Below, piece by piece: positions 53,920 to 63,359 of a DNA stretch of 64,000 bases. This stretch comes from Neoroseomonas terrae (GTDB taxonomy: Bacteria > Pseudomonadota > Alphaproteobacteria > Acetobacterales > Acetobacteraceae), in contig NZ_JAAEDI010000024.1 in assembly GCF_018129025.1 (NCBI RefSeq), positions 1-64,000 on the forward strand. The letters are read 5' to 3'. Each line of letters begins with the position of its first letter. Position 1 is the stretch's first letter. The translations under genes and the position numbers were made by a program. The notes under the pieces were generated by a model. It was given only the letters and a program-made list of their open reading frames with translations, was not told where the DNA came from and did no database searches.

Positions 53920-54120
53920 TTACCAGCCGCCTCTTTTCCTCATCGTCGGCACGGCCAGCGCCGCGTGCTCAGCGGCGCGATCTAGGCGCGCTCGCGACCG
54001 CAGCACCCGGCCGAAGACAAGAGGAGTGACGCCCATTGCCACGGCCGCCTCAACCAGCGTGAGGCCGGCCAGGGGCAGTTCGGCGGCCTGCCAGAGAGCG
54101 GCACCTCGATGGGTGTTCAT
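53920..54120 (-). CDS. Small hypothetical protein, HTH-like helix
   Basis: 66 residues from MNTHRGAALWQAAELPLAG; in-frame starts exist 2 and 19 codons earlier. The segment LTLVEAAVAMGVTPLVFGRV resembles a helix-turn-helix, and the tail is basic. No family recognised. Confidence 0.4.
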   Translation of the reverse strand: MNTHRGAALWQAAELPLAGLTLVEAAVAMGVTPLVFGRVLRSRARLDRAAEHAALAVPTMRKRGGW

Positions 54121-54177
54121 GAACATATCGAGACGATCCGTGCCTACAGCCTGAACACAACCGTCTCGCCGGCCCAC

Positions 54178-54999
54178 CGTTCACACCGGATAAGCGCGTG
54201 GGCGGAATCAGCAGTCATTGCAGCGTGCCCGACCCAGTCATCACCTGCCCCCCTGATGCGATGGCGGCCTTGATCGCGGCAAACGGTTCAGGGTGCCCAC
54301 ACAGGAATGAACAGGACCGCCTTACGCCGCGCCGCCGAGCGCGCCAGATGGTCCGGCAGCCCGCGGCCGCAGGACCGCCGCGAGGGGGCGCAGCTGGCTT
54401 CGGCTGCTGGTCGGCGTCCTGCATCAGCCGTCCCCTGCTACCCGCCGAACGGCATCTCGCCGCCGACCTGCGGCGCCGCGGCGGTCGGGAACATCGCATC
54501 GCCGGGATTGCCGCGCCGACCGAAGCTGTTGCCGGCCATGCCGCCAATGACGGACGGCGGCAGGGAGCCCGCTCCAGCAGCAGCGATGCGAGCAGGTTGT
54601 TGCAGCCCCTGTCCGCGCCACTCACGCCTCCCGATGTACCGGCAACGGTGATCGGGCGCCCCGCCTGACCGCCGCGGTCCATTGGCGTAAGCCTAGACGA
54701 GGGTTTGGCAACCTCGACAATACCCGGCGTCGTGCCGACCGATGCGCAGTTCGGGGAGCGCCCCCGTCTGCATGCCGGGATCTAGGGAATGCCGCCGATG
54801 TAGCGGGATGCAATTGTCATCTCAGGCGCTCCGGGCGGCGCGAGGAGACGCGGCATGAGGTGAGGGGGAAGCTCCACCGCTGGCAGTCCCGGCGGGGGTT
54901 ATGACCTGCCAGGCAATAGTGGAGTTACAGCAAATGATCCATCTAATCGATTAAGAGCACCGTCTATAATTGGTTGTTCCATTGTGTTGGTGCGTTCCG
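54178..54999. other. 820-base stretch without a confident gene
   Basis: Open frames on both strands have unnatural composition. A minus-strand frame ending near 54444 reads PPSVIGGMAGNSFGRRGNPG and AAPQVGGEMPFGG and may be the C-terminus of a decayed Gly/Pro-rich protein. Nothing else supported. Confidence 0.35.
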
Positions 55000-55278
55000 T
55001 CAGCCCACCATCGCGTCCGGACCAAAGTGCTTGGGCGGCGCGCCCAACGGGCAGAAGGCTGACTCGCCTCCCGACTCCTGCCAGATTTTCCGCAATGCAG
55101 CTTCGAACTGGCGTCTGGCCAAAGCCAGCGCAGACGCGTCGCCGAGTAAGGCGGCGCCGTCCAACGCAACGCGCAACTCCGCCGCGATGGCCCGGAGTGC
55201 TTCCAACGGCTGGTCGGCAAACGATAGTTGCTGCCTGATAGCCGCCTCGATCGCGGCTTCAAGAACGCTTTTTCCCAC
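55000..55278 (-). CDS. Small helical hypothetical protein
   Basis: 92 residues from GTG 55278 with GGAGGAA 3-8 bases upstream. Largely helical, acidic-basic patterned (AAIEAAIRQQLSFADQPLEA, LALARRQFEAALRKIWQESG), no signal or membrane span. Family unknown. The ribosome site and composition support it as real. Confidence 0.5.
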   Translation of the reverse strand: MGKSVLEAAIEAAIRQQLSFADQPLEALRAIAAELRVALDGAALLGDASALALARRQFEAALRKIWQESGGESAFCPLGAPPKHFGPDAMVG

Positions 55279-55553
55279 GAGTTCCTCCGAGCGGACGTCG
55301 TCGGCCCGGCAGAATCCGAATCACGGGCGTGTTAGGCGGCGGCAAGTACACCCAATCGGCGGGGTGGGGGACGCAATTCGATGCGAAAAGCGCGTTTCCG
55401 ATCGTGAGAGGATCGGAGGAGGCGTTAATTGTGCGTCAAGCGATTGCCGGCTCAGCTTCTCAATTCACGCTGAAACAAGCGGTTAGCGCGACATACAACT
55501 GGTGCGGGTATTTGACGATGTTGAAGCACGCATGTCGGGGAATCTAACGCTAC

Positions 55554-55802
55554 ATGATCGTTGCCGGGATACAGCAAATGACCAGCATCCAACCGACCAA
55601 TATTGCTTCGTCCGAGGTGAGCCGTGGCGCGCCGCAGATGACTGAGGCCCACTCGGCCGTTGACGCTGGCGGGGGGTACTTCGCCGCTGTGACGCCGGCG
55701 TTGGATCTGGCGCTTGCGAGCGCCCACGAGGCCGGGCATGAGCGCGCGATTCGGATCCTTCATGCGGTCATCGCCATTCTCGATGATCCGGACTTGCGCT
55801 GA
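55554..55802 (+). CDS. Small hypothetical protein
   Basis: 82 residues; a second possible start lies at codon 9 (MTSIQPTNIASS). The C-terminal half is a clear amphipathic helix pair (TPALDLALASAHEAGHERAI, RILHAVIAILDDPDL). No strong ribosome site. Family unknown. Confidence 0.4.
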   Translation: MIVAGIQQMTSIQPTNIASSEVSRGAPQMTEAHSAVDAGGGYFAAVTPALDLALASAHEAGHERAIRILHAVIAILDDPDLR

Positions 55803-56278
55803 CCGCGCCTCGCATTTCATCGCGACTGCTTTCGGTCAGGGGAAGTCCTCGGTCTGGGCATCTTCGCGCGCCGGGAGCCGGGCTCTGGGCGTTTCCCTTC
55901 ACCCGCCCGCCCCAGCATCCACTTCGCCCAGGCGCTGTCCTCCTTACCGCCAAATTGCCCCCCAGCTGGCACAACAGGTCCGACTGATCGACGATCCGCG
56001 ACGCGATGAGGTGCACGATCGGCCCCCGGAATGGTGTCGAGCCGCAACACCGCGGCCGATGGTCGGTTGCCTCTACGTACTCGCGGCCTTCATCGCCTTG
56101 CGTCGTGCTTTCTCCGCCTCAGCCGCCTCCCATTCGGCGCGACGCTGTGCTTTCGCTCGCTCAAGGTTGGTGGTCGTAGACCAATGCGCTCAACTGCCAC
56201 CTCGCAGCCCGCCGCCGATGCGCCTAGGTAGGGTTGAGAGTATGGCCGCCGCGCAGTCCTGCGGGTCCGGCATCGGAG
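55803..56278. other. 475-base gap, possible gene remnant
   Basis: On the minus strand a short frame ending at 56073 reads ERAKAQRRAEWEAAEAEKAR then RKAMKAAST, a natural-looking Lys/Glu/Arg helix, but it has no start codon and a stop just upstream. Probably the 3' remnant of a small gene. Nothing else supported. Confidence 0.3.
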
Positions 56279-56746
56279 TTAGTCGCGATAGGGCGACTTA
56301 GTGGGCTTCCCTGACGTGTCGATCCACAAGTCCCTATCCAAAGACCTCAATCGAACGCATCGCTTCCCGCTGTCAGGGTAAGTGATTATGTCGGTGTCGG
56401 CTCGTGTCCCCATAACGAGATAACGGCAAGGGGCGGACGACCGGTTCTCCACACAGTGCCGGACTGCGAGACCAGCGGGGAATGTCGCCGCATCGCCCGG
56501 CCGAAGGCTGGTCGCCACATCTCCCTCTACGACGGTTACCTCCCCAGACAAGACGTAAACCATCTCGTCTTAAGCCATGTGCCAGTGCTTCAGGGCAGAC
56601 CTTGAGCCAGGAGCTAGACGTTCCTCGAGAACCCCGAACTGAGTCAGCCCACCGGGGTCACCGATCCAACGCACCTCCGAGGCACCACACGGGCCATCGT
56701 CGCCGTTCTGCTCAAGCGTCATCTTGTCTGGAGTAATGATCGGCAC
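56279..56746 (-). pseudogene. Cupin-domain protein with one in-frame TAA
   Basis: From GTG 56746 (GGGGGAG just upstream): PIITPDKMTLEQNGDDGPCG, FGVLEERLAPGSRSALKHWH, MA, then TAA at 56572-56570. The same frame continues DEMVYVLSGEVTVVEGDVAT and LRPGDAATFPAGLAVRHCVE to 56279. The stop sits inside cupin motif 1, where Glu is expected (HWHMA-E-DEMVYV). Without the stop it would be an intact 155-residue single-cupin protein. Confidence 0.8.
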
Positions 56747-57173
56747 GAGGCTCCCCCTACAGCGCGGTCAGTATTACCTCCCGCGCCCGCACTCTACGCC
56801 TGAGCCAGCGGCGGTGCGATCGGCGTTCCGGTCGCGACGGTGCGGAATTGGGTGCAGCACCGGACCAAGCCCCACCCCTCAGCCCGTGCGCTGCTGGTAA
56901 TCCTCGATCGGGAGCCGAATGTGGCCCTCCGCGCGTTGAAGGCGGCGCAAGCACGGATTTCGCACCTGCACGCTCACCGGCAGGTGTTGTCGCATCGTAA
57001 CTGGCTCGGCCGCGTTAGGGCGAGACGGGAGCTGCTGCGCTGCGACCGTGGCCGCCGTCCCCGGGCTGCAACAACGACGGGACGGGCCTTGCTTCGGCAC
57101 TGACGCAACCGGCGAAGGGGCTCCTTCGCCGGTAGCCGGCCGGGCCCGTGGTGCGCTTCCGGAAGGGGGAGCC
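56747..57173. other. 427-base gap with a GC hairpin
   Basis: No confident gene. A perfect hairpin GGCGAAGG-GGCT-CCTTCGCC lies at 57111-57130, 43 bases before the next start; it could be a terminator or leader structure. A plus-strand frame (ILDREPNVALRALKAAQARI) is natural-looking but short. Confidence 0.35.
57111..57130. terminator. GC hairpin upstream of ElaB-like gene
   Basis: Perfect 8-bp stem GGCGAAGG/CCTTCGCC with a GGCT loop, no T-run. Function uncertain: terminator or 5' leader element. Confidence 0.35.
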
Positions 57174-57428
57174 ATGAGCGCCGCGAGCATCGCCGACAGC
57201 ACCAATGCAGACACACTCGACGCGGCGCTACGGGAGTTCGAGGAAGCGAAGGACACACTTCTGGACCTCGCTGCGCCTTCGCCAGCGACCCTGGCGGCTG
57301 AGATCGCCGACCTCCGCGAGCAGGTCGAACGAATAGCCGCCCAGCGAGCGGCGGCTGCTCCTCTGCGGCATGCCGGTGATCAGGCCCACCTGTTCGTGCG
57401 CCACGCCGGCATCACCGTGCGGGATTAA
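57174..57428 (+). CDS. ElaB/YqjD (DUF883)-like protein, membrane anchor cut off by an in-frame TAA
   Basis: 84 residues with GGGGGAG upstream of ATG 57174. A helical body (LREFEEAKDTLLDLAAPSPA, LAAEIADLREQVERIAAQRA) ends in HAGITVRD and TAA (57426-57428). The same frame then reads PLAALSVAFFGGVALGLLLRS to 57494, a typical DUF883 membrane anchor. ElaB/YqjD proteins are ribosome-associated inner-membrane proteins of stationary phase. As it stands the product is soluble unless the stop is read through. Confidence 0.6.
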   Translation: MSAASIADSTNADTLDAALREFEEAKDTLLDLAAPSPATLAAEIADLREQVERIAAQRAAAAPLRHAGDQAHLFVRHAGITVRD

Positions 57429-57757
57429 CCATTGGCAGCCCTGAGCGTCGCCTTCTTCGGCGGCGTGGCCCTCGGCCTGCTGCTACGGAGCTAACCATGC
57501 GCCGCTTCGGCTCATCGCCGTGGCGGCTGCCTTTATCGACGGCCATCTCCAGTCCAATGGCGCCAACGCGGTTCGCTGCGTTCACCCAAAGCCTATGGGG
57601 TAACTTCGGAAGCCGCGCATCGATTTTCAGGCCCTGTCCCTGCATGGTTCCGGAGCCCTCTGAGTGATGGCAGGACGCATGCCACGCGTTGCTGCCGAGC
57701 AGTGCGTCACGACAGCATCTGCCGGAGGCGCCGGCTTCAGTGGGAAAGGAGTAGCCA
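57429..57757. other. 329-base gap; anchor remnant then nothing clear
   Basis: 57429-57494 continues the frame of the ElaB-like gene after its stop (membrane-anchor sequence). The remainder has open frames on both strands but none with a good ribosome site or composition. Confidence 0.35.
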
Positions 57758-57934
57758 ATGACGCGGCCATGGTCGTTCCCCGGTTCGGGTATCAAAACAA
57801 ACAGGCCCGCCCAACGAAAGTCACGGCAGTTCCGCGGTGCTCGCGCAATCGCACTCGACATTGCCCCGCGGCCCAGATTTTCCCATCACCGCCCGCCCGC
57901 CCGCCCGCCCGCCCACCCCGACCCACGAGCCTGA
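57758..57934 (+). CDS. Small basic hypothetical protein containing a GCCC repeat tract
   Basis: 58 residues from ATG 57758 with AAAGGAG 7 bases upstream. Arg-rich (SGIKTNRPAQRKSRQFRGAR, AIALDIAPRPRFSHH), then a PPARPPA stretch encoded by six GCCC units. A change in unit number would alter the C-terminus. Family unknown. Confidence 0.4.
   Translation: MTRPWSFPGSGIKTNRPAQRKSRQFRGARAIALDIAPRPRFSHHRPPARPPAHPDPRA
57891..57914. repeat. (GCCC)6 tetranucleotide tract
   Basis: Six perfect tandem GCCC units inside a small open frame. Such tracts can vary by slipped-strand mispairing. Confidence 0.85.
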
Positions 57935-57985
57935 CGCGCGCCTTTCGGGCGCTGGTCGATCTGGCCGAATGCGTACCGATAGGCC

Positions 57986-58210
57986 TCAGCGTACGCTAAG
58001 CATCATGGTCCTTGCTGGCTTCTCGCCGGGCCGTCCCGGCCGGAACATGATAGAACACCGGAACACGTGGCTGTCGCCGACGCGGTTGGCCCGGAAGCAG
58101 AATGCGTCTTCGCCAAACTCCGCACGCGCTCGTGCGCTAGCTAGGGCGCGTGCAGCGCCCTCCAGCAAGGCCCCTTTAGCATCGTGCATTAGCGGTTGAT
58201 GTCGTGGCAT
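57986..58210 (-). CDS. Small hypothetical protein
   Basis: 74 residues from ATG 58210 with GGAGGA about 6 bases upstream. DAKGALLEGAARALASARAR is helical; EDAFCFRANRVGDSHVFRCS then IMFRPGRPGEK is a plausible small beta unit with two Cys. Family not named; composition supports a real gene. Confidence 0.45.
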   Translation of the reverse strand: MPRHQPLMHDAKGALLEGAARALASARARAEFGEDAFCFRANRVGDSHVFRCSIMFRPGRPGEKPARTMMLSVR

Positions 58211-58285
58211 GGGGGATCCTCCGCACCAAAAATCCAGCCAGCGCTTTGCGGTTACGCGGTTGGGGTGAACTGGCGCAATGCGCCC

Positions 58286-58438
58286 CTACCTCCGCAACCA
58301 TATACCCAGCACCAAGCCCTTCAGGAACGCGACCGCAAGCGCATGCATCGGGTAGTCGCGGACCCATTGCGATGCGTGGGTGCACGCCTGCTGCATGGCA
58401 CCGGTGGAGGACTCTGGGGTCTGCCGGGTCGCACTCAT
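58286..58438 (-). CDS. Short ElaB/YqjD (DUF883)-like membrane-anchored protein
   Basis: 50 residues from ATG 58438 with GAGGAG 6 bases upstream. MSATRQTPESSTGAMQQACT, HASQWVRDYP, then a hydrophobic anchor MHALAVAFLKGLVLGIWLRR. The VRD-x-P plus Gly-containing anchor plus terminal Arg pair is the DUF883 C-terminal pattern; the coiled body is much shorter than usual. It resembles the interrupted gene at 57174. Confidence 0.6.
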   Translation of the reverse strand: MSATRQTPESSTGAMQQACTHASQWVRDYPMHALAVAFLKGLVLGIWLRR

Positions 58439-58653
58439 TACGTTCTCCTCTTAAGGGGGGTTCAGTGACGCGAACGCTTGAAGGCAAGGAGTGGTTGAGT
58501 GCTTTGCGCATCGCTCGTCACAAGCGGGGCTACGCTACTGCTGCTGGATAAAACGCTAGTTGCGTCAAATGGGAGGCAGCGTTCAAGTGACGCGTGGAGC
58601 GGCCCCCAATTCGACCGGACAGGCGGCATAGCCTGGAGCGACCGTCTTGCGGG

Positions 58654-59815
<1,162 letters not shown>

Positions 59816-60205
59816 ATGTCGAAGCCCATCGAACGCGTCGAGATCATCACCAGCATGCATCGCCGCCGGCGCTACACTGCCGAGGAAAAGGTCCGGCTGG
59901 TCGAGCAGACCTTGCAGCCCGGCATGACGGTCTCCGCCGTTGCCCGGCTGCACGGCGTCTCCCCCAGCCTGCTGTTCCAGTGGAGGCGGCGCATGGCCGA
60001 GGGCGGGCAGGAGGCGGTCAGGGCCGACGAGGAGGTCGTCCCGATCAGCCGCGTCCGGGAACTCGAGAACCGTGTCCGCGAGCTCGAGCGCCTGCTCGGC
60101 CGCAAGACCATGGAGACCGAGATCCTGCGCGAGGCCCTCGAGCAGGCCCGCCCAAAAAAACACGCGTGGCGCTTGCCATCGCCGCCACCGGCAGGTTCCC
60201 GGTGA
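59816..60205 (+). CDS. IS3-family OrfA (HTH plus leucine zipper)
   Basis: 129 residues. HTH: RRRYTAEEKVRLVEQTLQPG, SAVARLHGVSPSLLFQWRRR; then a coiled leucine-zipper stretch (ISRVRELENRVRELERLLGR, TMETEILREALEQARPKK). An A7 run at 60154-60160 (CCCAAAAAAAC) would allow -1 slippage into orfB, giving the OrfAB transposase. Confidence 0.85.
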   Translation: MSKPIERVEIITSMHRRRRYTAEEKVRLVEQTLQPGMTVSAVARLHGVSPSLLFQWRRRMAEGGQEAVRADEEVVPISRVRELENRVRELERLLGRKTMETEILREALEQARPKKHAWRLPSPPPAGSR

Positions 60206-61105
60206 AGGCCGTGGTCGACACCATCGGCGTCGCCCGGTCCAACCTGGCCGACCATCTCCGCCGGCCCGAGCGGCCGCGGCGCGCCCCTATCGCCGCGCCG
60301 AGGATGATGCTGTCCTGGCCGAGATCCGCGCCATCACCGACGCCGCCCCACCTACGGCTATCGCCGCGTCACGGCGCTGCTCAACCGCGCCAGGCGCAGC
60401 TCGGGCGAGCCGCCGCTCAATCACAAGCGCGTCTTTCGTCTCATGCGCCAGGCTTCATTGCTCCTGCAGCCCCACACCGGCCGGCGCGCCATCCGCGCGC
60501 ATGAGGGCACCGTCATCGCCGCGGCCTCCAACCAGCGCTGGGCCTCGGACGGTTTCGAGATCTCCTGCTGGAACGGCGAGGTCGTCCGCGTCGCCTTTGC
60601 CATCGACACCCATGACCGCGAGGTCATGGCTTGGGTCGCCACCTCCGGCGGCGGCATCCGCGGCGAGATGATCCGCGACATGATGCTCGACTGCGTCGAA
60701 CGGCGTTTCGATGACCTGCACGCCCCGCAGCCCGTGCAGTGGCTGGCCGACAACGGCTCCGCCTACACCGCTGGCGAGACCACCGACTTCGCCGTCGCCC
60801 TGAACCTCGTCGCCTGCTTCACTCCGGTCCGCAGCCCCGAGAGCAACGGCGTCTGCGAGGCCTTCGTGAAGACCTTCAAGCGCGACTACGTCCGCGTGAA
60901 CCCAAGGCCAGACGCCATCTCCGTCCTGCAGCGCCTGGCCGAATGGTTCGAGGATTACAATACCATCCACCCTCACAGCGGCTTGCGCATGCGCTCGCCC
61001 CGTGAGTTCATCGCCGCACAGTCAGCAACCCAAGCCGCTATGCTCCCAGGGCGGCAGCCGTCGCGGGGCCTGTGTCGTGAGCCTCTGATGTCTAGTGACT
61101 ACTGA
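60161..61105 (+). pseudogene. IS3-family OrfB transposase, two one-base losses near its start
   Basis: After the slippery site the frame reads TRVALAIAATGRFPVKAVVD, TIGVARSNLADHLRRPERP. A base is lost near 60285; the next part reads YRRAEDDAVLAEIRAITDA. Another is lost near 60345; then YGYRRVTALLNRARRSSGEP runs open to 61105. The DDE residues are intact: SNQRWASDGFEISCW, LADNGSAYTAGETT, SPESNGVCEAFVKTFKRDY. The two shifts prevent a full OrfAB unless they are sequencing errors. Confidence 0.8.
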
Positions 61106-62403
61106 GCGATCTCATCTTGATCTTGCGAAAGCCCAGTCTCGTAACAACGAGTGTGTCGGACCCGCAGGTCCTCTACTGAGGCAGGCTCATGAAGTTCCCG
61201 CTGGCCTGCAGCGAGCGCGAGGTCGGCATGCCTTCTCAAGGCGGTTCGACGAACAGGGTTCGTCTCCGCCTCGAGGGCTATCCCAAGTACCTCAACGAGC
61301 CGCACTATGACGGCCGCCGAGCTTGCGCCGGCCTGTCTGATCATGTGGAACATGGCATCCAGCAGCCCGTCATAGTCGATAGCCCGTCGGAAAAGCACAG
61401 CTTGGCCGTCGCGGAGCACAACGGGGCCAGGTAAATGCCGACGTGTCATCCAGCAAAGCACATCGCCGAACCGATCCAGCACAGCGACGGCGGTGAAGGG
61501 GTCGTTTATGCCTGGCGAAAGGGCGCGAACGGCGACCTCGGCAAGCTGGCGCACGGCAAACTCCAGGTCCTGTGCGGCGGCTTGCCGTGGCCCAAGCACC
61601 ATTGCATTTCGCAGTTGCTCTTCTGCTTCTACTAGCTCGCCCGGAGTCACTTCAGCTATCGGAACGCCAGGGAAGACATAGTCGCCTGGCCGCACTCTGA
61701 GGATTAGGGTCCGCCCCGCGTTCGCCGCCCAGTCAGCCAATGCGTCCTCATCTAGTGCCCGAAGGTAGCCGCTTGTTTCCAATCGAACCGGAGAGCCCGA
61801 AGGTGCGGCCGCCGGAAACTGTGCATCGGGACAATCCAAGGTGAGACGACCAACTGCTTCCTGTAAGTCGCGGTGAACAAGATCAATCACCGTTTCAACG
61901 TTTATTCCGGAGGCAACGTGGTGAACGAACCAAACAAGGGTTGCCACGGACAGAAGGGCAAGAACGAGAGCGCCAGTAACGGCGAGGTGCGGCACAAAGG
62001 CCCCCTCGTCAGTGGAGCGTACTGTCCGCAGGACAATCAACGCGTAGGCGAATGTTCCGAGAAATATTCCAAGCGCAATTTGATTGCCGGCGTCGCGAAT
62101 GAAGTTGCGGAGAAGCCGCGGACCCATCTGGCCGGATGCCAACGATAACGCTGCTACCGTAATCGAGAATGTGGTGCCGGCTACGCCGATCGTCGAACTT
62201 GCAATTGCACTGAGTAGCGCACGAGCGCCGGACTCACCTCCGGCATACAACCAACCAGCTGATAGTACAGCGTCTGGCCAACCCGCAATCTCCAGGGAAA
62301 CCGCGCCTTCGCCAGCGAGTACCCCCAAAAGCACCAGAAGCGCCGGGCGAAGCCAAAAGGCATCACCCAGCGCTTCCAATCGACCGCGAACATAATTGCT
62401 CAC
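61099..62403 (-). CDS. DUF2254 family membrane protein
   Basis: 434 residues. N-terminal membrane region with about four spans (RPALLVLLGVLAGEGAVSLE, STIGVAGTTFSITVAALSLA, ALVLALLSVATLVWFVHHVA) and a large soluble C-terminal domain with RPGDYVFPGVPIAEVTPGEL, AVRALSPGINDPFTAVAVLD and HMIRQAGASSAAVIVRLVEV. The LSPGINDPFTA motif is typical. Function unknown. Its last residues overlap the end of the IS3 orfB, so the original C-terminus may have been changed by the insertion. Confidence 0.88.
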   Translation of the reverse strand: MSNYVRGRLEALGDAFWLRPALLVLLGVLAGEGAVSLEIAGWPDAVLSAGWLYAGGESGARALLSAIASSTIGVAGTTFSITVAALSLASGQMGPRLLRNFIRDAGNQIALGIFLGTFAYALIVLRTVRSTDEGAFVPHLAVTGALVLALLSVATLVWFVHHVASGINVETVIDLVHRDLQEAVGRLTLDCPDAQFPAAAPSGSPVRLETSGYLRALDEDALADWAANAGRTLILRVRPGDYVFPGVPIAEVTPGELVEAEEQLRNAMVLGPRQAAAQDLEFAVRQLAEVAVRALSPGINDPFTAVAVLDRFGDVLCWMTRRHLPGPVVLRDGQAVLFRRAIDYDGLLDAMFHMIRQAGASSAAVIVRLVEVLGIALEAETNPVRRTALRRHADLALAAGQRELHEPASVEDLRVRHTRCYETGLSQDQDEIAQ

Positions 62404-62467
62404 GCTCTTACTGACCGTCTGGCTGAGCTAAGTGGCTGCGGCCCTGCCGCTCGCGCACACGAGCAGC

Positions 62468-62713
62468 CTATTGAGCGGATCTTGTCACTGCCGACTTGGC
62501 TTCCTCGCTGTTGATGTTGAGGTGCACCTCGTCGCCCTTGATAGAGGCGACGGCGCTCATGGGCAGGTACTCGTGTTCACCACTGTCATTCGGATTGTCC
62601 TTGCGGGTCAGCTTCAGGCTTTTCCCTTCGACATGGTCGATCGTCCCCACCTGCTTCCCACAGCTCGCAATGACGGTCATATGCTCGCGGATCTGGCTGG
62701 TCATCTCGCTCAC
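62468..62713 (-). CDS. DUF2171 family protein
   Basis: 81 residues from GTG 62713; AGGAGG lies 7 bases upstream of this GTG, better placed than for the ATG three codons later. Single PRC-barrel-like beta unit: QIREHMTVIASCGKQVGTID, HVEGKSLKLTRKD, EYLPMSAVASIKGDEVHLNI. Often found beside PRC-barrel and stress genes, as here. Function unknown. Confidence 0.82.
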   Translation of the reverse strand: MSEMTSQIREHMTVIASCGKQVGTIDHVEGKSLKLTRKDNPNDSGEHEYLPMSAVASIKGDEVHLNINSEEAKSAVTRSAQ

Positions 62714-62787
62714 GCTCTTTCCTCCTGCTTGATTTGTAAGGTCCTGTCGCGCTGAAGCTATTTGAAGCGCCAGCGCGCGCAGGAACA

Positions 62788-63168
62788 TCAGATCATCGTT
62801 GTGCCGTAGTACTCGCTGATGCCGCGCCCATAATCGGGCCGGTCCCACGGCGTTTCATCTGCACGGTAGCGCGGGGCCTTCTCCAGCTGATCGCGCGTGA
62901 CCGAGGTGACGTAGCCGCCTAGATCCACGTCGTAGGAAAGGCTCTTCCATGGCAGAGGGTAGTAATCGTCGCCGATACCCAGGAAGCCGCCGAAGCTGAC
63001 CACGGCGTAGGACACACTGCCTGATCGCTTGTCGAGCATCAGGGTGTAGATCGAACCGATCTTCTCACGATCAGCGCCATACACGCTTGTGCCCTCGACC
63101 TTGTCCGAGGAGATGAGCTGTTGGGTTTCGTTCAGTGCGACACCCTTGCCTGCCATGCGATCGGACAT
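62788..63168 (-). CDS. PRC-barrel domain protein
   Basis: 126 residues from ATG 63168 (GGAGG 5 bases upstream). ETQQLISSDKVEGTSVYGAD, REKIGSIYTLMLDKRSGSVS, YAVVSFGGFLGIGDDYYPLP and PWKSLSYDVDLGGYVTSVTR form the PRC barrel. Cytoplasmic, no signal. Divergent from a second, exported PRC-barrel gene across 191 bases, so the two may share a stress-responsive control region. Confidence 0.88.
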   Translation of the reverse strand: MSDRMAGKGVALNETQQLISSDKVEGTSVYGADREKIGSIYTLMLDKRSGSVSYAVVSFGGFLGIGDDYYPLPWKSLSYDVDLGGYVTSVTRDQLEKAPRYRADETPWDRPDYGRGISEYYGTTMI

Positions 63169-63359
63169 CTCCGCCTCCATCCTATGTTTGCGCTGATCTG
63201 CTAACCCTCGTGCTGGCAACGCAGTTGCGGGCGCTCGGGAAGGATCGGCAAATGTGATCCTGGCGTGACGACTTATCTGTTCCCGGCCTCGTCGTGGGAA
63301 CTTCGATGGCAGTCCAGCGTTGCGCGGACAGTCCGCTCCAGGATCTGAGGGAAAGCCAA
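63169..63359. promoter_or_regulatory. Divergent promoter region of the PRC-barrel pair
   Basis: 191 non-coding bases between two diverging PRC-barrel genes; must carry both promoters. No palindrome or clear box pair recognised. Confidence 0.4.

Larger units (their letters stand above)
59816..61105 (+). mobile_element. IS3-family element with damaged orfB
   Basis: orfA and orfB of IS3 organisation, joined by an A7 slippery run at 60154-60160. Terminal inverted repeats were not found, so ends are approximate. The 3' end overlaps the last codons of the DUF2254 gene by 7 bases. Confidence 0.7.

Noticed and set aside
42846-57428. Reassignment of TAA to a sense codon
   Set aside because: TAA terminates apparently normal genes in the window (DUF1398 and LysR genes), and the TAA-interrupted genes are mostly in decayed accessory DNA.
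57891-57914. Short tandem repeats as a possible CRISPR array
   Set aside because: Four-base units without spacers; no array of spaced repeats and no cas gene anywhere in the window.
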